Assembly: GCA_022823145.1 (NCBI GenBank)
Contig: JAJDXS010000029.1
Coordinates: 202,867 to 266,866 of the forward strand
Reading direction: 5' to 3'
Length of the DNA stretch: 64,000 nucleotides
Origin: Gemmatimonadota bacterium
GTDB taxonomy: Bacteria; Gemmatimonadota; Gemmatimonadetes; Longimicrobiales; Gaopeijiaceae
Part shown: piece by piece, positions 1 through 11,054 of the stretch
Layout: every line of letters begins with the position of its first letter
Numbering within the stretch: position 1 is the stretch's first letter
Made by a program: the position numbers and the translations under genes
The notes under the pieces: generated by a model
What the model was told of the DNA's origin: nothing
Databases searched by the model: none
The model's input: the letters and a program-made list of their open reading frames with translations, nothing else

Positions 1-216
1 TACCATTCCCTCGTCACCGCTCCCGAGCTTCCGGCGCCGCTGGTCGCGATCGCGTGGAGCGCGGATCCGGCTGACCGGGGAGAGATCCAGGCGATGCGCC
101 ACCGGAAACACCCTGTGTGGGGCGTTCAATTCCACCCCGAGTCGTGGTTCACGGAGCACGGCCGCCGGCTGCTGGAGAACTTCCTGCGGGTTGCTCGAGG
201 GGTGGCGCGAGGGTAG
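1..216 (+). CDS. Glutamine amidotransferase component II of anthranilate or aminodeoxychorismate synthase (C-terminal fragment)
   Basis: Only the last 71 codons are in the window; the start lies upstream. This subunit releases ammonia from glutamine for its chorismate-using partner in tryptophan or folate synthesis. The reading frame opens with YHSLV, continues through an AWSAD segment and ends with GVQFHPES, which carries the catalytic His and Glu of class I amidotransferases. The nucleophilic Cys is outside the window. TrpG and PabA cannot be told apart from this part. It ends 60 bases before kdsB, on the same strand. Confidence 0.85.
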   Translation, partial: YHSLVTAPELPAPLVAIAWSADPADRGEIQAMRHRKHPVWGVQFHPESWFTEHGRRLLENFLRVARGVARG

Positions 217-224
217 CTTGAAGT

Positions 225-271
225 CCGTGATTCTCACGGCTGCCACGGTTTCGAACCCCCGTGCCAGGGGG
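225..271 (+). promoter_or_regulatory. Two small hairpins before kdsB, one covering its ribosome binding site
   Basis: Positions 225-239 form a 6-bp stem (CCGTGA with TCACGG) around a 3-base loop. Positions 256-260 (CCCCC) can pair with 267-271 (GGGGG) around GTGCCA. The second G-run is also the only Shine-Dalgarno-like sequence before the kdsB TTG start at 277, so the fold could limit kdsB translation. No U-run follows, so neither looks like a rho-independent terminator. Chance pairing is possible in DNA this GC-rich. Confidence 0.25.
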
Positions 272-276
272 TCGTC

Positions 277-2686
<2,410 letters not shown>

Positions 2687-2690
2687 TGTC

Positions 2691-3497
2691 GTGCCCTTTT
2701 CGGATGGCTTCACCCTCATCTCGGGTCCGTGCGTCCTCGAGGGTCAGGAACTCAACCTCGCGGTGGCCCGAGGAGTGCGGGACGCGGCGCGGGAAGCCGG
2801 CATTCCGGCGGTCTTCAAGGCGTCCTTCGACAAGGCGAACCGCTCGCGTGTGCAGTCACACCGGGGGCCGGGACTCGACCGGGGCCTGGAGCTGCTGGCG
2901 GCGGTTCGAGAGGAGACGGGGCTGCCGGTCCTGACCGACATTCACGAGGCGGATCAGGCCGAAGCGGTGGCCGATGTGGCCGATGTCCTCCAGATCCCCG
3001 CGTTTCTCTGCCGGCAGACGTCGCTGCTGGTCGCTGCGGGCGGCACGGGGAGGGCGGTCAACGTGAAGAAGGGTCAGTGGATGCCGCCCGGCTCCATGGC
3101 CGGCGCGGTCGAGAAGGTAAGGGCGGGAGGAAGCACGGAGGTGGCGGTGACCGAACGCGGGGCGTCGTACGGGTACGGCGATCTCGTGGTCGACATGCGG
3201 AACTTCGGCGTGATCAGGGAGGCGGCCGGAGTTCCGGTGATCTTCGACGGGACCCACTCGGTGCAGCGTCCCGGCTCCGCGCGGGACGGGTCGACCGGCG
3301 GCGCGCCGCAGCACATCCGTCCCCTGGTCCGTGCCGCGGTGGCCGCCGGCTGCGACGGCCTCTTTCTCGAGGTGCATCCGGATCCGGCGTCCGCGCCCTC
3401 CGACGGCTCCAACATGTTGCCGCTGGACGAACTTCGGCCGCTGCTCCACGAGGTGGCGGCGATCCGCCGTGCGCTTTTCCCGGGAACCGCGCCATGA
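2691..3497 (+). CDS. kdsA: 3-deoxy-8-phosphooctulonate synthase (Kdo-8-phosphate synthase)
   Basis: Condenses phosphoenolpyruvate with arabinose 5-phosphate to Kdo 8-phosphate in the cytosol. A 268-residue TIM-barrel protein starting at GTG. Family motifs include KASFDKANRS at residues 43-52 and VKKGQWMPP near 125-133. The segment ISGPCVLEG places a Cys at residue 14, where metal-dependent Kdo8P synthases such as the Aquifex enzyme have a metal-binding Cys and the E. coli-type metal-independent enzymes have Asn, so I infer the metal-dependent class. It overlaps kdsC by four bases (ATGA). Confidence 0.95.
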   Translation: MPFSDGFTLISGPCVLEGQELNLAVARGVRDAAREAGIPAVFKASFDKANRSRVQSHRGPGLDRGLELLAAVREETGLPVLTDIHEADQAEAVADVADVLQIPAFLCRQTSLLVAAGGTGRAVNVKKGQWMPPGSMAGAVEKVRAGGSTEVAVTERGASYGYGDLVVDMRNFGVIREAAGVPVIFDGTHSVQRPGSARDGSTGGAPQHIRPLVRAAVAAGCDGLFLEVHPDPASAPSDGSNMLPLDELRPLLHEVAAIRRALFPGTAP

Positions 3498-4060
3498 CGG
3501 CCATCCCGATGCAGATTCCGGAGGCAACGGCGCGCCGGATTCGCATGGTCGTACTGGACGTCGACGGCACGATGACCGACGGCGGCATCTACATGGGCGC
3601 GACCACGGAGGGCTACAACATCGAGTTCAAGCGATTCGACGTCGGAGACGGCCTTGGCGTCAGAATGTTGAGGAAAGCGGGGATCCATGTCGCCATTGTC
3701 TCGGGCAGGGTTTCGAAGGCGACCGAACTGCGCGCGCTGGAACTGGGCGTCGTCGATGTCTTCCAGGACGGCGGTGCACGCAAGATCCCGGTCCTCGAGA
3801 AACTGCTTGCGGACCGCGGGGTCGCCTGGGACGAGGTTGCGCTGCTTGGCGACGACCTGGCCGACCTGCCCGTTCTCCGCAGGGTAGGACTGCCTGCCAC
3901 CGTCGCCAACGGAGTGAGCGAGGTGCGGCACGTGGCCAAATGGCAGAGTTTGAAGGAGGGTGGCAGGGGAGCGGTGAGGGAGTTCGCGGAAGCGCTTCTC
4001 AGGGCCCGGAAGGAATGGACGGGATTGGTAGATGAGTACTGTCGCGAACGCGGCGGCTGA
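3494..4060 (+). CDS. kdsC: 3-deoxy-manno-octulosonate-8-phosphate phosphatase (HAD family)
   Basis: Removes phosphate from Kdo 8-phosphate, the step between KdsA and KdsB. 188 residues, typical of this small capless HAD phosphatase, which works as a tetramer. The nucleophile motif is LDVDGTMTDG with Asp22 and Asp24; IVSGR is the second motif and GDDLADLPVL the acidic metal-binding motif. I start it at ATG 3494, which overlaps the kdsA stop by four bases; the frame stays open far upstream but that part is antisense-like shadow of kdsA. It overlaps kdsD by 29 bases. Confidence 0.93.
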   Translation: MTAIPMQIPEATARRIRMVVLDVDGTMTDGGIYMGATTEGYNIEFKRFDVGDGLGVRMLRKAGIHVAIVSGRVSKATELRALELGVVDVFQDGGARKIPVLEKLLADRGVAWDEVALLGDDLADLPVLRRVGLPATVANGVSEVRHVAKWQSLKEGGRGAVREFAEALLRARKEWTGLVDEYCRERGG

Positions 4061-5036
4061 CGCACCGCCGCGGGCGGACCGCGCGGCGATCGTCCGGGAA
4101 GGACGGCACGTGTTGCGCTCGGAGGCCGAAGCGGTGGCGGCTCTGGCCGACCGGCTCGGAGACGAGTTCGCCCGGGCCGTGGACCTCCTGGCCACCTCCG
4201 AGGGCATGGTCGTCGTTTCCGGGATCGGCAAGTCCGGGCTCGTTGCGCGAAAGGTCGCCGCGACGCTTACCTCCACGGGCACGCCCGCGGTCTTCCTCCA
4301 CCCCGTCGAGGGGCTGCACGGGGATCTTGGCCTGGCGGATCCGGGCGCGGTCATGATCCTCGTCTCGCGCAGCGGGGCCACCACGGAGCTTCACGGCCTG
4401 CTCGCCTTCGCGGAGACCCGCCGCATGCCGGTGGTCGCCATGGTCGGGGACCCGTCCTCGCGGATGGCGAACCGTGCGGCCGCCGTGCTGGACTGCGGCG
4501 TGACCGCCGAGGCATGCTCGATGGGTCTGGCCCCCACCTCGTCGACCACCGCCGCACTCGCCATGGGGGACGCCCTGGCCGTCGCGCTGATCAGGCGCCG
4601 CGGCTTCCGCCCGGAGGACTTCGCCCGCATCCACCCGGGCGGAACGCTGGGACGGCGCCTCACGCTGCGCGTACGCGATGTCATGGTGGACGAGGACTAC
4701 CCCGCCGTCACCGCCGACGCCACCGTCCGGGAGATCATCGTGCCGCTCGCCCGCATGCGTGGAACCGTGCCGGTCATCGACGACGGGAACGAGCTCGTCG
4801 GCGTGGTCACTGCCGGCGACGTCGCTCGCCTCATGGAGCGGACCGAGGACTTTCTGGGGTTGCCGGTCTCGGGCTTCATGACCCGTTCGCCCAGGATCGC
4901 CTTTCCCGACGAACTAGGCGCCACCGCGGTCCGACGCATGGAGGAGCACGGCGTCATGGCGCTTCCCGTGCTGCGCGCGGGCGGCCTCGTCGGCATCGTT
5001 CACCTTCACGACCTGCTCCGCGCCGGAGTACTCTGA
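4032..5036 (+). CDS. kdsD: Arabinose-5-phosphate isomerase (KpsF/GutQ family)
   Basis: Converts ribulose 5-phosphate to arabinose 5-phosphate, the substrate of KdsA. The 334-residue protein has an N-terminal SIS sugar-isomerase domain (about 35-180, with VVSGIGKSGLVARKVAATL and SRSGATTEL) and two C-terminal CBS domains (about 210-330, opening near VRDVMVDEDYPAV). This layout and length match E. coli KdsD. With kdsA, kdsB and kdsC it completes Kdo synthesis in one run of genes. Start ATG 4032 lies inside the end of kdsC. Confidence 0.94.
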   Translation: MSTVANAAADAPPRADRAAIVREGRHVLRSEAEAVAALADRLGDEFARAVDLLATSEGMVVVSGIGKSGLVARKVAATLTSTGTPAVFLHPVEGLHGDLGLADPGAVMILVSRSGATTELHGLLAFAETRRMPVVAMVGDPSSRMANRAAAVLDCGVTAEACSMGLAPTSSTTAALAMGDALAVALIRRRGFRPEDFARIHPGGTLGRRLTLRVRDVMVDEDYPAVTADATVREIIVPLARMRGTVPVIDDGNELVGVVTAGDVARLMERTEDFLGLPVSGFMTRSPRIAFPDELGATAVRRMEEHGVMALPVLRAGGLVGIVHLHDLLRAGVL

Positions 5037-5049
5037 TGGAGCATCGACG

Positions 5050-5631
5050 ATGCAATCAGTAATGAATACACGACAATATGTAATGTCGACATTACATAGT
5101 CACGCACTGCGCCTGACCCTCGCAGCCCTGGTGTCTTCAAGCGCCGCCTGCTCGGCCGATTCGGAAGAAGGCCCCACGACCGAACTCGAGGAGATCAACG
5201 CCGACGAGATCGTCTACGGCGTGTCGCGCCGGATCACGCAGGAGGGGGTCCAGGAGGCCCTCCTTTTCGCGGACAGCCTGTTCATGTGGCGGGATTCGGC
5301 CTACGCGAGGGTGATCGGCCTCACGTTGATCGTCTTCGACGAACAAGGGCGGCGGCGTGCCAACATCGAGGCCGACGGGGGCCGGCTGAGCAACGCCGGC
5401 AACGAACTCACGGCGTACGGCAACGCCGTTCTCAGGCTCCCGGATACGGGTCAGGAGATTCGCACCGAGGAGCTCAACTTCGCGCCCGACGAGGACCGCG
5501 TGTGGTCGGACATGCACGTCGTCATGCGTGAATCGGGCTGCGTGGTCGAGGGCGACCGCTTCCAGGCCGACATGGCGTTCGACGACCTCCAGATCTGGGG
5601 TACGAGAGAAGGGGAATGCAACGAGCCATGA
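5050..5631 (+). CDS. lptC: LptC-like lipopolysaccharide export protein, lipoprotein-type
   Basis: Expected to link the LptBFG transporter to the periplasmic LptA bridge. The 193-residue product has a short hydrophobic segment followed by a lipobox-like SSSAAC, so it may be lipid-anchored rather than held by the transmembrane helix of E. coli LptC. The body (about residues 50-190) has the beta-rich LptC/OstA pattern, with LLFADSLFMWRDSAYARVIGL and repeated A-x-G-x-x-L strands. ATG 5050 has GGAG eight bases upstream; ATG 5083 would give a cleaner signal peptide of 182 residues in total. A 22-bp palindrome overlaps codons 10-17. The name rests on fold pattern and its place before lptA- and lptB-like genes. 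Confidence 0.75.
   Translation: MQSVMNTRQYVMSTLHSHALRLTLAALVSSSAACSADSEEGPTTELEEINADEIVYGVSRRITQEGVQEALLFADSLFMWRDSAYARVIGLTLIVFDEQGRRRANIEADGGRLSNAGNELTAYGNAVLRLPDTGQEIRTEELNFAPDEDRVWSDMHVVMRESGCVVEGDRFQADMAFDDLQIWGTREGECNEP
5077..5098. promoter_or_regulatory. Perfect 22-bp palindrome at the lptC start region
   Basis: The half-site TATGTAATGTC is followed directly by its exact reverse complement, so all 22 bases are symmetric. It is AT-rich in GC-rich surroundings and covers the alternative lptC start ATG at 5083. Its core, GTAATGT-N3-CATTAC, recurs at 13351-13366 before the YfhO-like gene. A dimeric repressor operator is the simplest reading; the factor is unknown. Confidence 0.45.
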
Positions 5632-7742
5632 AGCGCGCCTCGACCGCCGCCGGACGGATGCTCGGCGGGGTGGCATTGATGGCGGCGGTCCTGGCTCCGG
5701 CGCCCGCCGCGGCGCAGGAAGGCACCTGCGAACTCGTGCGCGTGGGCGGATACACCCTGCGAACCCGATTCGACTCCGCGAGTTTCGTGCACCACGCCTC
5801 GGGAGGCATCGACTACCGCTGCACGGACGGCGTGCGCCTCCTGGCGGATTCGGCCGTCGTCTTCGAAGCGAACGACCAGGTCCACCTCTTCGGCCGTGTC
5901 CACCTCGTCGATGCCGAGACGGAACTGGACGCCGACACCGCCCAGTACTTCGGCGGACTCAGGCAGCTCAACGCCTGGTCCAACGTGACGGTGCGGGACC
6001 TCGGGAGCGGGGCGGTGATTACCGGCCAGCGGCTCCTCTACGACCGCGCCAGCGAGGTGCGCGCCCTGGACCGGATGCAGGTTTACGGCGGGCAGCCACA
6101 TGCCACCGTCTATCCGGTGGCCAGGGCCGAGCCGCCGCCGGTGGAGGAGAGTGCGCCGGCGGAGGACAGTACCGCGGCGGAGGACAGCACGGCAGTCGAA
6201 GACAGCACCGCCGTGGAGGACGGTGGGGCCGCAGCGGACTCCGTGGCGGTGCAGGACAGCGCGGCCGCGGAAGCCAGCGCGCAGCCACAGGACAGCATGG
6301 TCGTGGAGGACACTCCTCCGGTGGAGGTCGCGGAAGACCCCGAGTCCGTCGAGGAGAGCGTGCCAGTCGAGGACACCGTCGCGCTTCCTCCCTACGAAAT
6401 CGACGCGGAGCGCTTCATCCTGGAGGGGCGGCGCTACTTTCGCGCCGGGGGGAACGTCGTGGTCGTGCGCGATTCGCTGATGGCCTTCGGCGACTCGCTC
6501 GACTACGACCAGGAAGCGGGTTCGATGTCGATCATCGGCGGAGCTCGCGTCGAGGGGCAGGACTACCTGCTGACGGCGCGAACGATTTCGGTAACACCGT
6601 CCACGGGGCTCAGGGAGGAGTTGCTGGCCAGACACCGGGCGAGGCTGTCGGGGCAGCAGGTGGACATGAACGCGCCCGCCATTCGGATGTTCCTGGACGT
6701 CGGACGGGTCAACCGGCTTGTCGCGATCGGCGAGATTCCGCCGCTGCCCGGGGAGCCGCAGCCCGTTGACACCGAGGGCCTGTCGCCGGGAGATGCGGCG
6801 CGGGTGATGGCTCTGTCGGCCGCGGCCCGCGAGTCGGATTCGGCGGCCGTTGCGGACTCGCTCTTCAAGCCCGGCGTCGCGGCGGACCAGTTCAACCTCA
6901 GCGGCGATTCGATCGATGTCCTGTCGCCGGGGCAGGTGCTCCAGCTCGTCACCGCCGTGGGGTCCGCACGGGCGGAGGGTGAAGAGGACGACCCGGAGTC
7001 GGCGGGGGTGCTGCCCGAAGTGGCGCGTCGCGACTGGATGGAGGGGGACACGATCTACGCGCGGTTCGCGTCTGCCGGATCGTCGGACAGTACGGCCGCG
7101 GGCGATTCGACGGACGTGGCCGGCGATACGACGGATGTTGCGGGTGATTCGACGGACGTGGCGGGCGGTTCGACGGGCGCCGCTGGCGATTCGACGAGCA
7201 CCGCGGCCGATCCGATCGAGTCCGGGCCGCTGCCGGCCGATCCCGGACCCGCGTCCGGTCCCCCGCCCGCCGGGCAGGGCTCGCGGCTGGAGACGATGAC
7301 CGCGGTGGGTAGCGCCCGCAGCCTCTATCGGCTTGTAGATTCCGACACGCTGCAGGTCGACGCCGACAGCGCGGGCATCGATGTCGACAGTGTCGCTCCC
7401 ATCGCCGATACCGCGGCATCGGAGGCCGATAGCGCGATGGCCGATGAGCCGGGCGTACCGGCGCTGCACTGGGTGGAGGGGGAGAAGATCATCGTCTTTC
7501 TGGAGGGCCGTCAGGTGGTCAGAATGGATGTGGAAGGTCAGACCAGGGGTTACCACCTGGAACCGCTTCCCCCCGGCACCGAACCCGATTCCGCGGCGGT
7601 CGCCGATTCGGCCTCCGCAACACCGGATTCGGCCGTTGCGCGGCCGGACTCCATCATGGCCCGTCCGGATTCGCTCACGGCCGACCCCGACACGGCCGGG
7701 GCCCGTCCGGACACCACAATCGGAAGGAGGCGCTACAGGTGA
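5628..7742 (+). CDS. OstA/LptA-domain periplasmic protein with acidic low-complexity inserts
   Basis: Likely the periplasmic bridge of lipopolysaccharide transport, given OstA-like strands and its place between lptC and lptB. A signal peptide ends near PAPAAAQ at about residue 30. OstA-type repeats appear at about 40-165 ([20 protein letters not shown]) and 255-360 ([19 protein letters not shown]). Between and after them are Ala/Asp/Ser/Glu-rich stretches: [20 protein letters not shown] near 180-200, repeated GDSTDVA units near 490-530, and PDS repeats at the C-terminus. The 704-residue length far exceeds the roughly 180 of E. coli LptA, and the large LptD barrel is not visible. ATG 5628 overlaps the lptC stop as ATGA; 5616 is an alternative. 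Confidence 0.7.
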   Translation: MKRASTAAGRMLGGVALMAAVLAPAPAAAQEGTCELVRVGGYTLRTRFDSASFVHHASGGIDYRCTDGVRLLADSAVVFEANDQVHLFGRVHLVDAETELDADTAQYFGGLRQLNAWSNVTVRDLGSGAVITGQRLLYDRASEVRALDRMQVYGGQPHATVYPVARAEPPPVEESAPAEDSTAAEDSTAVEDSTAVEDGGAAADSVAVQDSAAAEASAQPQDSMVVEDTPPVEVAEDPESVEESVPVEDTVALPPYEIDAERFILEGRRYFRAGGNVVVVRDSLMAFGDSLDYDQEAGSMSIIGGARVEGQDYLLTARTISVTPSTGLREELLARHRARLSGQQVDMNAPAIRMFLDVGRVNRLVAIGEIPPLPGEPQPVDTEGLSPGDAARVMALSAAARESDSAAVADSLFKPGVAADQFNLSGDSIDVLSPGQVLQLVTAVGSARAEGEEDDPESAGVLPEVARRDWMEGDTIYARFASAGSSDSTAAGDSTDVAGDTTDVAGDSTDVAGGSTGAAGDSTSTAADPIESGPLPADPGPASGPPPAGQGSRLETMTAVGSARSLYRLVDSDTLQVDADSAGIDVDSVAPIADTAASEADSAMADEPGVPALHWVEGEKIIVFLEGRQVVRMDVEGQTRGYHLEPLPPGTEPDSAAVADSASATPDSAVARPDSIMARPDSLTADPDTAGARPDTTIGRRRYR

Positions 7743-8566
7743 CCACGGAACGGCTGCTGGACCTGGACGCGGACGCGACGACCGTCCTGGATGCCCCTGC
7801 TCCGGTGGACGCGTCCGTCCTCCGGGGCGAGCAGCTCACCAAGATCTACAAGAAGCGGCGGGTCGTCGCGGATGTCGACATCCACGTCCGGCAGGGGGAG
7901 ATCGTCGGGTTGCTGGGCCCGAACGGGGCAGGGAAGACCACCACGTTCTACATGCTGGTCGGGCTGATCGCGGCCGACAGCGGCAGGGTCTACCTGGACG
8001 ACACGAAGCTGACCGGCGTGCCGATGTACCGGCGGGCGAGGATGGGGGTCGGCTACCTGGCGCAGGAGCCGTCCGTCTTCCGCCGGCTTACGGTCGAACA
8101 GAACATCCTGGCGATCCTCGAGACACTCGGCATCAGCCGCAGGGAACGCGCCGAGAGGCTCGAGGAACTGCTCGGCGAGCTATCCATCGGGCACCTGCGC
8201 AAGGCCAGGGCCTTTTCGCTGTCGGGAGGCGAGCGCCGCCGCCTGGAGATCACCCGCGCGCTCGTGCAACGGCCCAAGTTCATGCTGCTCGACGAGCCGT
8301 TCGCCGGGATCGATCCCATCGCGCTGCACGACATCCAGGAGATCGTCGCCCAGCTCAGGACCCGGGACATCGGCGTCATCATCTCGGATCACAACGTGGA
8401 ACAGACGCTGGAGATCGTGGACCGCGCGTACATCATGTATGAAGGTCATATCCGGGTGCACGGAACGGTGTCGCAACTCGTCTGGAACGACGAAGTTGCC
8501 GATCTTTATCTGGGGCCCACGCTGACGGCCCGCATGAGATCGAGGTTCCCGCATCCCGGGAGTTGA
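7739..8566 (+). CDS. lptB: Lipopolysaccharide export ABC transporter ATP-binding protein
   Basis: ATPase that powers lipopolysaccharide extraction by the LptBFG complex at the inner membrane. 275 residues, with Walker [10 protein letters not shown] at 60-68, a Q-loop near YLAQEPSVF, signature LSGGERRR, Walker [13 protein letters not shown] and switch His in SDHNV. The AGIDP after Walker B is typical of LptB. There is an extra N-terminal segment of about 25 residues. It starts at GTG overlapping the previous stop by four bases and is followed seven bases later by rpoN, the lptB-rpoN order also seen in Proteobacteria. lptF and lptG are not in the window. Confidence 0.95.
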   Translation: MTTERLLDLDADATTVLDAPAPVDASVLRGEQLTKIYKKRRVVADVDIHVRQGEIVGLLGPNGAGKTTTFYMLVGLIAADSGRVYLDDTKLTGVPMYRRARMGVGYLAQEPSVFRRLTVEQNILAILETLGISRRERAERLEELLGELSIGHLRKARAFSLSGGERRRLEITRALVQRPKFMLLDEPFAGIDPIALHDIQEIVAQLRTRDIGVIISDHNVEQTLEIVDRAYIMYEGHIRVHGTVSQLVWNDEVADLYLGPTLTARMRSRFPHPGS

Positions 8567-8573
8567 GTTTCGC

Positions 8574-10082
8574 GTGAACAGGATGAGGACGGGCCTGTAC
8601 CAGGGGGCCGACCTTCGGCAGGAACTGAGGGTCAATCCGCGCCTTTACCAGGCGATGGATCTGCTGTACATGCCGCTGCTGGACCTTCAGACCCGCCTCG
8701 AGCAGGAACTGTCGGAAAACCCCTTCCTCGAACTCACCGAGCCGGACTCCGACGACGAGTTCGAGGTCGACGCCGAGGAGGATTCCGGCGACGAGCAGGA
8801 CGACGAGATCGACTGGGACGAGGTCCTGCTGGACGGATTCGACACCGGGGGCCCGAGGGAGAAGTACGAGCCGCGCGAGGAGTTCGAGTCTCCGATCGTG
8901 GGCGTCCGGCACCTGCAGGACTACCTCAACGAGCAGCTCGGATTCCTCCACCTCGACGACCGTCAGGCCTGGATCGCCGGAGAGATCGTCGGCAACATCG
9001 ACGATGACGGATTCCTCTCGTGCACGCTTCAGGACGTCGCCGACGGGCTCAATGGCTCCGCCGAGTCGCTGCGGGACGCCGCGCTCTCGAGGGCCCGCGA
9101 GATCGAGGACGAGAAGGACCGGGAAGAGGAGCTGGCCGAATTGGCCCGCATCTTCGCCCCTCACACGCCCGACGAAGTGGAGCCGGTGCTCCGGGTCGTG
9201 CAGTCGCTGGACCCCGCGGGCGTGGGCGCGCGCGACCTGCAGGAGTGTCTCGACCTGCAGATGCAGCGGGAGGGACAGGAGGATGCGCTCGCCCTGGCGA
9301 TCGTGCGGGATCACTTCGACGCCCTGGGCAACCACCGCTGGGCGGAGATCGCGCGCACCCTGGAGGTGTCGCCGAAGGCGGTGCAGGACGCCGCCGACGA
9401 GATCGCCAGGCTCGACCCGCGCCCTGGACGCCGGTACGCGGCGGACCCCGACCACTACGTCATCCCCGATCTGATCGTCGACAAGGTCGGCGGCGAGTAC
9501 CTCGTCTTCGTGAACGACACGGGGCTGCCCCGCCTGCGGCTGGCGCAGGCGTACCGGGAAGTGGCGGCCGACCGGTCCAAGTACGTGGGCGAGAACCGCG
9601 AATTCATCGCCAACAAGCTCAACGCGGCCAACTGGCTGATCCAGGTGATCGAACAACGCCGCCAGACGATGCTGGGCGTCATGCGCTTCATCGTCGACCG
9701 ACAGAGCGGCTTCTTCGAGAAGGGGGTCCAGCACCTCAAGCCGCTGACGCTGCGCGAGGTCGCCGAGCACATCGGCATGGCCGAGTCCACCGTCTCGCGC
9801 GTCACGAACGAGAAGTACGTGCAGTCCCCGGCGGGCGTCTATCCGCTCAAGTTCTTCTTCTCCGGCGGACTCCCAACGGCGATGGGGAAGGAGGTCTCCA
9901 GCCGGGGCGTCCAGGCGAGGGTGAAGAGCCTGGTCGACGCCGAGGACCGTCGGCGGCCGCTCACCGATCAAGCCATCGTAAACCTGCTGAAGGGCGATGG
10001 TGTGAAGATCGCCCGGCGGACGGTGGCGAAGTACCGTGACCAGCTGGGGATCCTGCCGGCCCGCATGAGAAAGCGCATCTGA
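8574..10082 (+). CDS. rpoN: RNA polymerase sigma-54 factor
   Basis: Alternative sigma factor that reads -24/-12 promoters and needs AAA+ activators. 502 residues. Region I (about 8-55) contains RQELRVNPRLYQAMDLLYMPL and ends near ENPFLEL. A very acidic region II (about 60-100) follows. The core-binding and helix-turn-helix parts come next, with MAESTVSRVTNEKYVQSP. The diagnostic RpoN box, ARRTVAKYRDQLGI, lies near the C-terminus. GTG start. None of its usual Proteobacterial followers (hpf, ptsN) come next; the following gene is a glycosyltransferase. Confidence 0.97.
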   Translation: MNRMRTGLYQGADLRQELRVNPRLYQAMDLLYMPLLDLQTRLEQELSENPFLELTEPDSDDEFEVDAEEDSGDEQDDEIDWDEVLLDGFDTGGPREKYEPREEFESPIVGVRHLQDYLNEQLGFLHLDDRQAWIAGEIVGNIDDDGFLSCTLQDVADGLNGSAESLRDAALSRAREIEDEKDREEELAELARIFAPHTPDEVEPVLRVVQSLDPAGVGARDLQECLDLQMQREGQEDALALAIVRDHFDALGNHRWAEIARTLEVSPKAVQDAADEIARLDPRPGRRYAADPDHYVIPDLIVDKVGGEYLVFVNDTGLPRLRLAQAYREVAADRSKYVGENREFIANKLNAANWLIQVIEQRRQTMLGVMRFIVDRQSGFFEKGVQHLKPLTLREVAEHIGMAESTVSRVTNEKYVQSPAGVYPLKFFFSGGLPTAMGKEVSSRGVQARVKSLVDAEDRRRPLTDQAIVNLLKGDGVKIARRTVAKYRDQLGILPARMRKRI

Positions 10083-11054
10083 GTGGCGGCGGGGACGAAG
10101 GGGGCGCGTGACGAGGCCTACCACGATTTCGCCCTCGTGATTCCGGCCTTCAACGAGGCGCCCAACATCCCGCACCTCATCCCCGAACTCCGCGCCGCCT
10201 TCGACGAGTTCGGCCTGACCGGCGAGGTCATCCTGGTCGACGACGGCTCGACCGACGGCACGGCTGCGCTGGCCGAGGCGGAAGGCGAGGGGTGGAACCG
10301 CCTGCGCGTGCTCCGCCACCGGGTCAACCAGGGCAAGACCGAGGCGCTGCTGACCGCGGCCGCCGCGACCGGGAAGCGCTACCTGGTCCTCTTCGACGCC
10401 GACCTGCAGCACCTTCCCGCCGAGATCCCCCGCTTCCTGGACAAGCTCGCGGAAGGGTGGGACATCGTCACCGGGCGAAAGGTGGGGCAGTACGACAAGC
10501 GCGCGGTCTCGTCGATCTACAACGTGCTGAGCCGCCGCATCTTCGACGTGCCCGTGAGCGACCTGAATTCGATGAAGGCCTTCCGCGCCGACGTTCTGCG
10601 CGCCGTGCGCCTCCGCCACGACTGGCACCGGTTCTTCGTCGTGCTCGCCCACCGCAAGGGCTTCAGCGCCACCGAGATCGACATCGAACTGCACCCGCGC
10701 CGCGCCGGCGAGCCCAAGTACTCGGGCAAGAGCCGGATCGTCGGCGGCGTCCTGGACCTGCTCGCCGTCTGGTTCCAGCTCCGCTTTTCGCGGAAGCCCA
10801 TGGTCGCGTTCGGCCTCCCGGGACTTTTCCTGATGGCCGCCGGCGTATTGACCGGCCTCATCGCACTCTACTACCGCTTCGTGCTGGAGCGGGGGTTCCG
10901 GCCGCTACTGTACCTGGTGGTCCTGCTGGTGACCGTGGGAGTCCTCTGTTTCGTCGCGGGTTTTCTGGGTGAGATGATCGCCGCGGTTCACGACGAACTG
11001 GATGCGTCGCGCCGGGAACGCCGGGATCCGGGACGAGGGGAGGGGGGAGAGTAG
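10083..11054 (+). CDS. Membrane-anchored family 2 glycosyltransferase (polyprenyl-phosphate sugar transferase type)
   Basis: The catalytic GT-A domain (about 12-230) has FALVIPAFNEAPNIPHL, the DDGSTDGT nucleotide-binding motif and FDADLQHLP with the metal-binding DAD. Two transmembrane helices follow at about 240-262 and 275-300. This layout is that of enzymes transferring a sugar to undecaprenyl phosphate (ArnC/GtrB/DpmA-like). The sugar cannot be told from sequence. It begins at GTG directly after the rpoN stop and runs directly into wecB. Confidence 0.85.
   Translation: MAAGTKGARDEAYHDFALVIPAFNEAPNIPHLIPELRAAFDEFGLTGEVILVDDGSTDGTAALAEAEGEGWNRLRVLRHRVNQGKTEALLTAAAATGKRYLVLFDADLQHLPAEIPRFLDKLAEGWDIVTGRKVGQYDKRAVSSIYNVLSRRIFDVPVSDLNSMKAFRADVLRAVRLRHDWHRFFVVLAHRKGFSATEIDIELHPRRAGEPKYSGKSRIVGGVLDLLAVWFQLRFSRKPMVAFGLPGLFLMAAGVLTGLIALYYRFVLERGFRPLLYLVVLLVTVGVLCFVAGFLGEMIAAVHDELDASRRERRDPGRGEGGE

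Noticed and set aside
5077..5098. A second Xer recombination site at lptC
   Set aside because: Each half resembles a XerD arm (about 9 of 11), but the halves point the wrong way and are only two bases apart, so the geometry is that of a repressor palindrome.
7084..7200. CRISPR-like direct repeats in the OstA gene
   Set aside because: The repeats are 21-base units in frame, encode GDSTDVA, have no unique spacers of fixed length and lie inside a coding sequence.
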